This document shows, one piece after another, positions 23,395 through 35,122 of a stretch of DNA of 64,000 nt; the first letter of the stretch is position 1, and each line of letters begins with the position of its first letter. The notes below the pieces were generated by a model. That model was not told the DNA's origin and did not search any database. It saw only the letters and a list, made by a program, of their open reading frames with translations. Where the stretch lies: the NCBI GenBank assembly GCA_027605045.1, contig JAQFWX010000045.1, positions 225,876-289,875 of the forward strand, given 5' to 3'. The stretch is from Phallus indusiatus. Its lineage: Eukaryota > Basidiomycota > Agaricomycetes > Phallales > Phallaceae. A program made the position numbers and the translations under genes.

Positions 23395-24871
23395 TTATTC
23401 TTCGTACATACTTTTAACTACATCTAGAGCTTCTTTATCCAATGTTTCTTTATCCAAATCGTACTTTGGGGAATACGCCGGAATCGCTAGAGCACTGAAA
23501 TAGATAAGCATAGGCAGTAGAAGTAGAGCGGCATACCGAGTTATTTTACCTTTGTCGTAAACACTCAATTGCCTTGGTATAATTGTCATCCCTTGCCTCA
23601 AAGGTATCACCAGGTTTTTCAAACCAAGTTATGGCTTCCTCCGCGAGTTGATAAGCCTGCTCCCAGTGCGAAGTAGAAGGACGCGAGACTCTCATCAAAC
23701 TTGAGGTGGATGCCACCTCAATCTTCCTTAATCGCTGCAGTTCCTTGTTAGGTCCGAAACTTAGTATAGACAACAATAGAAGGTGATTTACGCTAGAATG
23801 TGCCGCTCGGTTTAGTTGAGATAACATCGCCGAACTCGTCTCCTCCGACTATAACCAGAGGTAAGTATGTCTTCCAAGTAACAAGCATTAGACTTATTTT
23901 ACTCACATCACCATCTTCCCCTCTACGAATACTTAAACTCAAACTGCAAGAGATGGCTTCCATGTATGATGTGAATATAAAGCTGAATATTTTGTTCGCG
24001 ACTGCAAGCAAAATCAGCATACATACAAAGATGAAAAATGGAAGCACACACCTGAAATCATTCTCCTGAGCAGATCACGTCTTTCCAAACCCGACTGCAT
24101 TGTAGGCTCAGCAAAAATTCTGTCATTAGTTGGATCGAAAGTATAAAAATAAAAATCGTTGAGGTTGGTCAGAATGCCGCGGACTCGGAGGGCTTCAAAA
24201 CCCGGTATCATCTTGTTCTTCGAGGCGGCAGCTACATATCCAGAATATTATTAGAGCTTTGTGCTGAGATAAACGGCAGATGGACGCACCAACAAGCTCA
24301 GCGATTAGCTGTGTAACATATTGTGAATCGAGAGTATCCTTTTTGATCTCGACCACGACGAGAAGTACACCTCCTATGATATAGATCTATGGCAATTTTA
24401 TCTGAGAAAGTGTAAACAGACTAATTGGTGAATAATTCACACCTCATGTTCAACCCTCCCTCCTGATGAAATATTTGTTTTGCCAAGCGTAGCCTCTGGT
24501 TTATCAATGAGGCGTCCCTCAAAAAGATTCACAATGGGGACAATATACTGATGGTTGTTTAGCTGTATTATGGGAGAATACATAAACGTACGAACGGGCT
24601 CAAAAATCCTGACTCTCCTTGCTTCATTATCATTGCAAACCTCTCTGTCTCCATAAACATTGACACTTTCCCAGGCTCTCTTATACATATCTGTCTGCAG
24701 GGCCGCTGGGAGCCTGTAGGTGGGTCCTTCCACTGTCTCAATACTCGCCGGGACCTCTGGAAGAGTAGAAAGTCCTTCCCGAACATCAGCATAGCTGGTA
24801 TTACTAAAAGATGGACGCCTCTTGCTTCTGAATCCTTCAGGTGATAAAGATGGGGAAAGTTTACGCTTCAT
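23395..24871 (-). CDS. Uncharacterised fungal family protein with E-x-K strand motif
   Basis: Function unknown; the pattern matches a widespread Agaricomycete family. Exon 1 starts at 24871 (MKRKLSPSLSPEGFRSKRR, a basic head that could be a nuclear signal) and contains YIVPIVNLFEGRLIDKPEAT and SSGGRVEHE. The next exon reads IYIIGGVLLVVVEIKKDTLD. Then follow AAASKNKMIPGFEALRVRGI, NDFYFYTFDPTNDRIF, a helix VANKIFSFIFTSYMEAI, SHWEQAYQLAEEAITWF and the tail YDLDKETLDKEALDVVKSMY. Seven exons join in one frame with normal GT-AG introns. Glu in VEHE followed by beta-strand VVVEIKK recalls the E...ExK core of PD-(D/E)xK nucleases; this is resemblance only. Confidence 0.75.
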
Positions 24872-25254
24872 CTAGTTGTAAGTATAAAATAATACAATCG
24901 CTTGAAGCTGCAGTGAATGCTAACGCTTAAGCGCTAAAGTATGTACTTTAGTCTACGTCATTGAAAAATTCTTTATTTAGGCGTCTAATAAGGGTATTAC
25001 GCCCAAGGCATGCAGTTTTAAATCTCAGGCTAGACGAGATTTAAGTCCCTAGGTCAAGTAGATTTCGCGCAATTTTCAGCGTTTGTAAGAATTAAACTAA
25101 CTAACTTTAAAACGAAATTAAATGAAGTACCAAGAAGTGTAGCGTACTTCCATATATACTCAAAAGAAAGAGAGAGGCGGGCTACATGAGAAATATTGAA
25201 TTATAAGAAGGGGGAAAAGAATAGTCGTGTTTTAAAATTTACCCTGTTTCATTA
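24872..25254. other. Intergenic region
   Basis: About 380 bp upstream of the E-x-K family gene; AT-rich, presumably its promoter. No coding evidence seen. Confidence 0.3.
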
Positions 25255-25546
25255 CTAGTATGGCTTGAAGTCGACGTCATGTGTACTAATGTTTCCGTTG
25301 GTTGGAATATCATCTTCAATTTTTTCTGTCCGGCCGTCTATGACTCTATGTAGAATTTAACCTTATCATTGATCTTCACGTTTGATTATACCAAGTTTAA
25401 AAATAGGTCGCCGGTTCAGTTTTAGCTCTGTGAACTGGTCCTAAAACACGCCAAACTTGAAGAGAATTGCCATCGTGGAAAGTGGTAATATTCGTTCCGC
25501 TATGTGTCAGTTGTGCGGTAATAATTAGCGGGCACATAACACTAAT
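25255..25546 (-). other. Two coding-like segments, gene not resolved
   Basis: On the minus strand, after an acceptor CTTTCAG, a frame reads ISVMCPLIITAQLTHSGTN and GNSLQVWRVLGPVHRAK before stopping. A second segment, after acceptor CTACATAG, reads VIDGRTEKIEDDIPTNGNIS and ends DVDFKPY with a stop at 25255. Both look coding, but no intron joins them in frame and no start exon is visible next to the AA9 gene. They may be remains of a gene or part of a model broken by an indel. Confidence 0.3.
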
Positions 25547-25684
25547 CTGAAAGGTCGGGTTCATAAGTCATAGTGTAGGATATGCAATAAAAATATTTTT
25601 CAAACAATGTCGCTTTGTTACGTAAATTATTGGTCATATAGCTACAATATGTCACTCAACCGACATAAAATGGTAGCGATCTGG

Positions 25685-27044
25685 TCAACATGCAAATACC
25701 GCCGGACCCGGAATGGTGTAGTTTGTCACAGGAGGCCAGTAAACTAAATACAGGAAACTCAATTAACCGCAGATTGTAGAGGTTCAAGAACTTACTATCA
25801 ATTGTAATACCGGGGTCAGTAGAATGATATGCACCGGGCTGGCAGGCGGGCGGTTTGAGTAAATTTTATTCTCATAAAAACAAAGATTACCCACGAAAGA
25901 GACTGTAGCCGGGGTCTTAGTTCCAGCTCCTCCTATAATATTAAGCTGGCCGCATTCCATGTCTATAGACTTAGGGTTAGAACGACCTGCCCGTTCAAAA
26001 AACAATATGCACCGACAGAATTGAGCGCCAGGGTAGGTGGATGCGGCATGCAAAGCTAATCCAACCGAGTTTATTGATTGATAAAACGTGAAATGGCGTA
26101 CTTGCCTATAATTTCAGTACGGACTAGATAGTTACCAGACACGATGCAGGAGGGGATAGTGAATGTGTGCTTCCCCTTGTTTGCAATCAGTCGATCGACA
26201 CCCCAAGTGCTGTTGTTAGCGTCAAAGCCATCTTCCCATATCTTAAACCAGTTCAATCCTGTGACAGATGTTTGCGTGGCATTAGAAATTTGAGCTCTGG
26301 AGGTGGTTAAGTCTCTACGCTTTCTTGAAGTTGAATGTCACATACAAGTATACGATGACAGGTCCTTTGTGGCTGGGGTCGATAGGGTCTTGAGGATCAC
26401 TACAACCATTTGTCGGAAGAGTAACATATGTAGGGCGAGGAAATTTACCTAGGATCAGCTCCCGCCAGTGTATGGTGCCTTAGAAAATAAGTTTCTTATA
26501 AACGAACTGATGAAATTGATGTTCAGTTACCACTCAGCAGTCATTTGAGCACCGGCGGGGACTTGGATGACAACCTGAGAAAAAGAATTGACCATAACCC
26601 AGAAGGCATATTTTAGAGGTTTACCTGGGAAACAGGTTGTTGGTACGGGTTGATACCTAGGAGGAATGAGGTTATCATGAGGTTCAAAACTCAATGGAAA
26701 GTTTTCTTACCACCGTTGCAAATGAGATCCTTAGCTTTGGGTTAGAGATCAGAACTCTGTACAACAGTGCACTCACATCAGACGTGACATCTGTAATAGG
26801 GCCATCGTACGTCGGGACACGAATCCCATTGATATGACCTTGGTCTAAGGACATACGTAAGAAGAGTATCCTGGAAAAGTATCCTACACCACCTACCAAC
26901 TCCATTTACATACAATTCCTGTTGAAAGGATCATCCTCAAGTTGTGTTTTGGATAATTTGGCAAGCACTTACTTGCATAATGGTATGTGCAGAAATCGAC
27001 GCAAAGAGGCTGGCCAACGAAGAAAGCAACGGTACAGTCTTCAT
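25685..27044 (-). CDS. AA9 lytic polysaccharide monooxygenase
   Basis: Secreted copper enzyme that oxidatively cleaves cellulose or other beta-glucans (family knowledge). The signal peptide [19 protein letters not shown] is followed directly by HTIMQ, giving the N-terminal His of the copper brace. The second His lies in EWHHTLAG, and the axial Tyr with its Gln in YPGAQFYMEC. Other family blocks: [90 protein letters not shown] and [12 protein letters not shown] at the end. Thirteen short exons are needed, one of them using a GC donor (intron 26056-26105, AG|GCAAGT). There is no C-terminal cellulose-binding module. Stop at 25685. Confidence 0.95.
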
Positions 27045-28047
27045 CTTGAATTCTGAAAAAAAAGAGGCACGCTATGGGTCGTAAAGCAAGTTTCTAAAAA
27101 CCATCATATAAATGACAAAGAGGTCGACGAAAAATCAAGCGACGTTCCAAAAGAAGGCCTGGGGCAATGTTTGTCAGCTTAATTTAAGAGCAATACGCGG
27201 AAATACCTAGGATAACAGTGAGTGGAATATGAAACTCTGCGATTGGAATCCGATGATATCACTGAATCTGCCCGAGCAAATGTGAAAAGCGCATAAGATG
27301 AACTGTATCTAACCGACTGTTCCACTTTGAATGACGAAATGAAAAACAGTCTAGCCATAGTAGCGGCGGTGATTCGGTAAGGACTTGGAGATTTTCCGCA
27401 GATTAGTCGCCATACGAATTCTCAAAACCTTCTTGTAGACGCGACGAATATGTTTTGTTCCTGTTCACTCGGCGGCCAAGAGAGATCCATTAGGAGGAGA
27501 TTGGTAATAGTAGGGGAAGTAGCTCGCAAGAATGTTTGTTGGAGAGCCTCGAATTTCAACCGAGATTTGGTATGAGAACATCCATGACCCAAACCATTCG
27601 AGATAAGACCAAATTGGACAGTAATTGTGAAACCAAGACGTTCTCCACGAGCGATAAAAGATGAAAACTAGAACAGAAGGCCTGTTTGATTTTCATGTGT
27701 TCTACAATTTTTGTGAAGCTGCGTCGAATAATTTGAAAACTATGGGCCTTATCAAGGTGAGGTAATATTTTGGGCTCTTCTACTCGATCTGTGTATTATG
27801 TCTGACCGATCACAACGAGGAAACGGAATTAAAATAGTAGATTGTTTTCTTTTCATGAGTGATATGTAGTTGGATGGTAAGTAAATCGACCTGAAATCGA
27901 CTGGCTATTGCTTCCCACGGAGGATCGCATTCGAATACTAGCGCCGAGTGAGGCAAGAAGAACAGGAATTAGCTGTTGGTTGAGTTTTCTGTGGCGTCCT
28001 TACTTTCAAAGTAGTGTTTACTTCTTAGAAAGCTCATTTCTCTGACA
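27045..28047. promoter_or_regulatory. Divergent promoter region, AA9 / RING-like gene
   Basis: About 1 kb between divergent starts. No ORF with family likeness. It should contain the carbon-source control of the AA9 gene, but I could not identify a convincing binding-site cluster by eye. Confidence 0.35.
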
Positions 28048-29393
28048 ATGCCTTCGTCCACGGCGCGCACTGCTGCCTTGGCTTTCGCACTTTCATCCTG
28101 GATTGAGGGACTGACGCAACTCAGGACGGTATTATTGACACCGGGAATGAGAAGAGAGGATGATGATGACTATCAAGAGTTTAATCCCATCACCCCCAAT
28201 GCGACATGGAAAGAGAAGTTGATGTCCTGGCTCAACCGAAATGGCCGTGCAGACATCGAAATGGATGACTTGGAGCGGACTTCTCTCGGCGCCGCAGACA
28301 TTGTGGTGAGTACTAAAAACAAACAATCACCAACGTGTTTCTCATATTATCGTGCCAGACCGCTTTCGCTGTTTTGCAATCACTCAAACAACCCATCTTA
28401 CCTTTTCTTTTATCACCTTTCTCCGCTACCTTGCCCATACCCAGGACTTCTAATACCCGTTCAATTAAATGGATGCGCTTGCTGCTCATGACGATTATGC
28501 TTTCATTGTTTCATGAAGCAGAACGCGTCTCGGTGTCCTTGGCTGTCCAGCTTTTCAAAAAACATCGCGACGAGAGGAACAAAGCACTGCTGGGGAACCT
28601 TTACGTTCGCGGCGACGCTCTCAGAAGGCGTCCAATCGCCCACGAGGACGAAGATGAAGACTGCTTAATTTGCGCTGGTGTTGGCGCGGACAACCCTCTT
28701 TCACAATCTATATCCAGCATATCTTCAATGGCTACTAATTCCATCGCAGCTCAAGACAGTCTCGGTCCGCTAGAAGCTTTTTGTGCAAACGCACCCCAGA
28801 AGCACATTGCCCATCGCACCTGCTTTCTTTCTTGGCATTCGGCATATCGCCAGCAACGTAGACATTTACCCGCAGAATATGTTGTCCTTCAGCATCCATA
28901 CCCATCCGAAGCCGTTCGGAAACGAGCTCAAACTATAGTTGAGGCAGCTGGTTTGCCGCACTTGAGCCGTCTCATAAGGTTTCCACACGAATTACCATGG
29001 ACATGGCCTCATCCAGGTGGTATGACAGAGCCAAGAAGGCATTTCCGTCCTACATTGACGTTAACAGAGAACGCGGCTGCAGGCTCATCGTCTGTTAATA
29101 ATATCTCGAGATGTCTTGCGACGTTGCATACCATGAGTCCCCCGTGTCCAGCGTGTAGGTCATCTGTTTTCTTACAGATCTATACCCGTCCAGGACCTCG
29201 ACGATTCGCAAATAACTCTCGCACACGTCGTGACTTATTGTACTTCTATGCCCGAGTGTGGTACAAGTATTGGTGCAAAGTCGTTGCTCCTAAGACCGTT
29301 CTTTATCGTGTAGCTTCTCAATGGTCATTTGTTATGGCATTATTGAGCATGATTCATATTTCGGGAGGACCAATTCGATATACCTATTCCTAA
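28048..29393 (+). CDS. Membrane RING-like zinc-finger protein
   Basis: Probable membrane-bound E3-ubiquitin-ligase-like protein. Exon 1 (28048-28305) and exon 2 (from 28359) join through a 53-bp intron. A hydrophobic stretch follows the junction (FAVLQSLKQPILPFLLSP, then MRLLLMTIMLSLF), and another lies near the C-terminus (VASQWSFVMALLSMIHISGG). The zinc-binding pattern is spread out: EDCLICAGVGAD, then AFCANAPQKHIAHRTCFLSW, then SPPCPACRSSVF, a RING-variant with a long insert of about 120 residues before the last Cys pair. Stop at 29393, 178 bp before the end of the convergent aconitase gene. The family name is inferred from cysteine spacing. Confidence 0.7.
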
Positions 29394-29571
29394 ATTCACA
29401 CAAACACAACACGCTAGTTCTTATAATTTTCAGGGTTTTAACAATGATAAAAATGTATCATACACCGTCTCTATGTATCGACATGTGTTTTTTATATACG
29501 TTCCTGGAGGATGAGGTGATGATTCCTCAGATAAATATCTGTGAACTCCCATTGGAAATATATTCAAGATC

Positions 29572-32505
29572 TCAGTTCTGAGCAGATTTGGCCATCTTGG
29601 AGAGAAATTTACTCAGCTATCTGGAGCAAAAAAATAACTAGTAACTCACCAGGTTCAGTGCACTTCCAGCTTTGAACCATTCAATTTGGCCTTCATTGAA
29701 TGAATGAGCGAGAGATATCTCCTATTACACAATCAGGACCTGGTCAATACTAAATGCAAGCTCTTTGACGTACGTCTTTGGAACCATCCTTGTGTTTAAC
29801 CACCAAAGTCAAGTTCTTGCCGGGGGCAAAAGACTCAAGACCGACGAGATCAACCTTGTCGTCAGGCTGGACCTTGTCATAGTCCGCTGGATCAACGAAA
29901 GTTAATGCCAGCATGCCTTGCTTCTTCAAGTTAGTCTCATGAATACGAGCGAAAGATCTAACAATGATCGCTAATCCACCAAGATAACGAGGTTCCAACG
30001 CAGCATGTTCACGGGAAGAGCCTTCACCATAGTTGTGATCGCCTGTGAAAATGATTAAAAAAAGTACCTCAAAATAAGCTCGCGGTAACTTACCGATGAC
30101 AACCCAGGGTTTGTTGTTAGCCTTGTACCATGCGGCGGTGGCCGGGACTGTGCCCCATTCACCAGTAACCTTGTTCTGTATATTGTTAGCTTCACCATTC
30201 TCGGCGTTGATGGCACCAATCAAACAATTTTCTATCATATTTTGCTTTAATAAAAATTTAACAATAAGTTAAGCGACAGGCTCACGGGAAATATTCTGCA
30301 AGTGTCCACGGTACTTGAGCCAAGGACCTCCAGCACTAATGTGGTCGGTTGCTAATAAAAATTATGTGATGAACAGTCCCTAGCGCTGCTCTCAACAAAA
30401 GACACTTACTGCACTTCCCTTTAACCTTAATTAAAACCGGAAGGTCTACAGGGTTCAAGTTGTCCCATGGCTGGAATGGTTCCAAAAGTTGGAGTCGGTC
30501 ACTCTTAGGATCAACAGCCACTTGGACACTTGAGCGATCTTGTGGTGGTGGTTGGAAGGTGTCTTGACCTGGATCGTATCCGCGAGGAGGAAGTTCATAT
30601 CCGGAAGGATTAGTGAATTTGAAGGGTTTCCCATCAGTACCAGTGAGAGTGTCAACCAAGGGGTTGAAAGTCAAGTCACCAGCGAAAGCCATAGCAGTGA
30701 CAATATCGGGAGAGGCGACGAAAGCGTGGGTAGCTGGGTTAGCATCATTACGACCGGTGAAGTTACGGTTATACGAGGTTATGACTATGGAACATCTTAG
30801 AACACGGGAAATTGTGTGCGAGATAGCTGTTACGTACTAGAGTTAGCTTCACCCTTCTTAACGTCCTTTCTGTCCCATTGACCGATACAAGGACCACATG
30901 CATTAGCTAGGACTAGTCCACCAACTTGTTCAAAGGCCTCAATTTGCCCGTCACGGGAAATAGTAGCGCGAACTTGCTCAGAGCCGGGAGTGATCGTGAA
31001 TTTAGACTTAGTTTGAAGACCATGTTCGGCTGCTTCCTTGGCAATTGACGCAGAGCGAGTCATATCTTCATACGAAGAGTTCGTGCAAGATCCAATGAGT
31101 GCAACTTTGAGTTCTTGGGGCCAGTTGTTCTTTTTCACCTCTTCAGCAAATTTGGAAATTGGGGTAGCAAGATCGGGAGTGAAAGGTCCATTGATGTGAG
31201 GTTCGAGCTCAGAAAGGTTCTGCAAGCAAATTAATCCCATGCAGTAGAATAAACATAATAACCCACAATGTCAATAACTTGGTCATACTCGGCACCCTGA
31301 TCGGCTTTCAAGTTGTAAGCGAACTGTTCAGCGTATTTGGCAATTTCAGGACGTTTTGTGGCATTCAGATAATCCGCCATTCGGCGATTAAATGGAAAGA
31401 GGGAAGTGGTAGCACCAATCTCAGCACCCATGTTGCAGATCGTACCCATACCAGTGCAGGACAAGGATTCAACACCAGACCCCGTATATTCAACGATAGC
31501 ACCTGTGCCACCTTTAACAGTGAGTATTCCAGCTACTTTGAGGATAACGTCCTTGGGTGTTGTCCAGCCGCCGATTTTACCAGTCAAATTGACACCAATA
31601 ACCTTAGGGCACTTGAGTTCCCATGGAATTCCGGCCATGACATCGACAGCGTCGGCGCCACCAACACCACAGGCAATCATACCAAGACCACCAGCATTGG
31701 GCGTGTGCGAGTCTGTACCAATCATAAGACCACCGGGGAAGCATAATTTTCCAGAATAATTTGATGGATGATGCCTGAACCAGGCTTCCAAAATCCAATA
31801 CCATACTGCACAAAAGATAAGCATCAATCAGTAGGTAGAAATGTATGCTTAGGGTATACCTTCGCAGTAGCAGTAGCCAAAAAGTCGTAAACCTCCTTGT
31901 TGATGCTGATTGCACGAGCCAAATCCTTCTCTCCACCAATTTGTGCCTCAATAAGATGGTCACAGTGCACCGTTGTTGGAACTGCAGTAGTGGGAATCCC
32001 GGCGGACATGAACTGTAATAAAGCCATCTATATCCAATCCAAATTAGAAATGTACCTGACAAATAATTCACTAGCTTACTTGGGCCGTAGCATCTTGACA
32101 AGCCACACGCTAAACACCGTTAGCAAGTTTGTAATTGTTTACCATCAAGAAAACCAAACTCACATCAGGTCGTAATTTCAGATAACTAACACCACGGGTA
32201 ATGTCCTGGTTATGAGGATCGTCCAGATGACCATACAGTATCTTCTCAGAAAGAGTCAATGGACGGTTGAGTCTGAAAGGGTACATGTAATTAAAACCAT
32301 GAGAAAATAAAATGGTATCAACATACCTTTGGCGAACAATGGCAAGGTTGTCCTCAATCCGTTGATAGTTGATGAATTTCCCTTTTTCTAAGTTAGACAT
32401 GGCAACTTGAGTGTCGCCAATTCGAGGAACGGCCGTAGCCATACCCGCCGCAAGACGTTGTACGGCACGCAGTGCATTAGCTGTTCTGTTGGACAGGTTC
32501 AACAT
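29572..32505 (-). CDS. aco1: Mitochondrial aconitase
   Basis: TCA-cycle enzyme converting citrate to isocitrate via a [4Fe-4S] cluster in the mitochondrial matrix. Starts at 32505 with a presequence-like head ([20 protein letters not shown]). Visible blocks: [88 protein letters not shown] and [11 protein letters not shown]. The cluster cysteines occur in [14 protein letters not shown] and in [11 protein letters not shown]. The last short exon reads MAKSAQN with a stop at 29572. Many small introns, all GT-AG, for example inside [12 protein letters not shown]. Length near 780 residues, standard for the family. Shares a 234-bp divergent promoter with ask1. Confidence 0.97.
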
Positions 32506-32739
32506 CCTGCACCACGAAGAAAGCTACGTCGAGGAAGGTATAATGTGATTAGTTTGAAAGAAAGAGGAGTCAATGGTCTGGGAAAAAACGTGACTGGAGA
32601 CGGGACGTTGGATTTCGGAAACGGTTTTCCGGTTGGACGCTCCGCTTCGGAACATGCAGAGCGATGATGTAATTTATGTGACACGTGACAAACGCGCTTT
32701 CTCCTCGAGGACGGTTCATTGGAAATCAGTTTTACAACA

Positions 32740-34761
32740 ATGGAACCAAAACCATGTTCGCAGCCTTGGACGCCTCCTGATCCCACCACAATTGTGATAC
32801 CGGGTGTTGATCCTACAGCATCAATAAATGAGCAGATTGATCAAATTGATCAGCTGATTACTATCCGACTGCAGGTACAGTTCATGAACTTGAATATCTC
32901 CATGTTAGCCTACCATTCCGCGTACAGAACATCGATGCCAATTTCTCAAGAATACAACAGCTTATTGCTTCAAAATTACTTCCAGCGTTTAGAAAATACG
33001 CGGAAGGCACTGAACCCGTCCGCGAAGCTGCCAAGGTGCGTCCCATACGCGTCGCTCCGCAAAACGCGTATACCTAAATTATATGTTGTGCTAGTTTTGG
33101 AAATCCTTTTACGAGGCAGCTGCACAAATTAGGATTCCTCTCGCCTCGGATATATCTCTTGATCAGTCTGCCGAAACTGAAGTAACAAACACTCCTCAAG
33201 ATGAAGAACAAGACTCAGAGCAACAGGCAGATGAAGGCGACACAACTATCCAATCATATGACACTGCAAATACAACTCCAGTTGCTAACGATACATTCAT
33301 GCAAGGTGCCCCCATATCTTCAACTCCGTTAGTTCGCGACACTCGGGCCACTGGCGAGGACGAGGCCTGGAGCGCCTCCATTGAGTCACCGTTTGAAAGG
33401 TTGCACAGAGAGGTGCAAAGCCTTGCAATTGAAGACGAACTCCCGACAAACTCATCTATTCTGTCTTTACCCGAAGCCCCCAAGAATATCTTCCCAGTTT
33501 CGACACTACCGGTCCTTGAAGAACCCAAGGTGCCCGTAGCAAACCCTCGCCCTCCATCGCCTCCGCAATCTCGAAATAAAGGCAAGTCGCCCTTACGTGA
33601 AAATATCCTTCGCCACAATGCCAAGAAAACCGCTTTGTCTCAAGGACCATCACTGCACAAAACTCCTCGGCATCAAACTCCCCAACACCCCTTCTCCAAT
33701 ACTCACCGTTGGAACGGTCTTGTCGATCTACGTCAGCCATCACCATCAAAGCAGTATAAACCAGGACCTTCTAAGCATGATTATGACTCGGACTCCTCAG
33801 ACGACTTGATTCCTCCGGGTATGTCGCCTCCTGTCACCATGCAGTTCGCTATGCCTGCTAGACTACGAACATCCCCTGTGAAATTGTCCCTGACGCCAGC
33901 AAGGCAGGCAGCTGAGAAAATAAAGGGTCGTTATGTTGTCAATGCGGCCAACAGAGGTATCGGGCTAGCTTCACCCAGTCGACCTGCCCTTGAGCCTTCC
34001 ATTAGCAGTGTCGCTCCCAGCCTTCCCAGCATGTCGAAATATACCTACCCTAGCTCATCTCATATTACGAATTCATCATCATTCAACTCACGAGTATCCA
34101 TTCCGAATCACCCTTCGACTTCACAACAATCTGATGGAATTATGACACCTGCTCATCAAATTTATAAATCTCGCGTTGGTCCTCAGCCTCCCCAAGCGAC
34201 AACAGCGACCGGTGCGAATGATGAACCCCTTATCAATCTATCAGACGATATTACTGTGAAGCCGTCCTCTCAAGATCAAGTCTATGTGATGCCCAAATCA
34301 CGCCTGCTGATTGACGATGAAGCATCGCTTTCCCTGACTCTGACTCCGATTTATCCGAGCACAATGAGCAAAATCCATCTAACGGATTTCTCTACGCAAC
34401 ACAGAACAATGTTCAAACAGATGATTCGTTTAGTGATGATGGCGAAGACTCATTCACAAATATCGGCCGGCCAGCTGGTCAGCTGCATCCGGTCATTGAT
34501 ATGTTTGCTCAGTTTGAGGGAGAAAACGTTAATGTTGATGATGATTCGTTTGATCAAGACTCTTTTTCTGCTAATGAAGAAGAAGAGACTATTTTCGGAG
34601 GTCGTCAAGCAAACGAAGGTGCAGATGGACGACTCAATATCCGGAAAGTTCCCTTAATTGATGATGCTCACACCGGCGTTGTATCGCTGAATCCTTACGC
34701 TCAAATTGAACAAAGCCCGACACCATATGTCGGCCAGGGAGCACCTTTAATGCATAAGTAA
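32740..34761 (+). CDS. ask1: DASH complex subunit Ask1
   Basis: Outer-kinetochore subunit of the fungal DASH/Dam1 ring that couples chromosomes to microtubules. The conserved N-terminal domain is clear: TTIVIPGVDPTASINEQIDQ, DQLITIRLQ, then after intron 32875-32927 NIDANFSRIQQLIASKLLP and YAEGTEPVREAAK, and after intron 33036-33094 FWKSFYEAAAQIRIP. The rest is a long Ser/Pro-rich, probably phosphorylated tail. The frame changes at the CCC at 34332-34334: the upstream frame becomes non-coding, while an acidic coding-like frame (DSDSDLSEHNEQNPSNGF) runs to the stop at 34761. A missing C explains it; a 113-bp intron from about 34284 (donor GTGATG) is the alternative. Confidence 0.93.
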
Positions 34762-35122
34762 CTACTCAACTACTATCACATTACATTCAACACGAAACAT
34801 TTTCTCAATGGGTAGTCCCCCATTGAAACTACGATAGCATTGATAAAAAAATTTAGGGATTACAGATTCAAAGAATGATGCTAAATTGGCATAACTATGC
34901 TGAGACCCGGTTTCTACTTCAAATATCACTCAGTTTTTATTTATTTTACCCGGAATTTTTTTCTTGCCCATTGACTTAATCAACTAGAGAAAGGACCGGG
35001 CTCGAATGCTTTGATTAAGCAAGCGAGTAACAATAAACACGTTACGTCACGCGTTTCAGCATATATCCAGACAACATCCTGTATCAAACACGATCCTTAA
35101 CGCATCTCAAGAACAAAGAAAC
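34762..35122. other. Intergenic region before DPBB gene
   Basis: 360 bp of AT-rich sequence, ask1 3' UTR and DPBB promoter. Nothing else seen. Confidence 0.35.

Noticed and set aside
25255..27044. Fusion of the AA9 gene with the downstream coding-like exons
   Set aside because: AA9 ends at the usual family position with its own stop, and no in-frame intron joins the two.
20330..34340. Programmed minus-one frameshifting at C-CTGAC in uS5m and ask1
   Set aside because: Both sites share CCTGAC, but there is no heptameric slippery sequence, and similar breaks occur at unrelated G runs in other genes.
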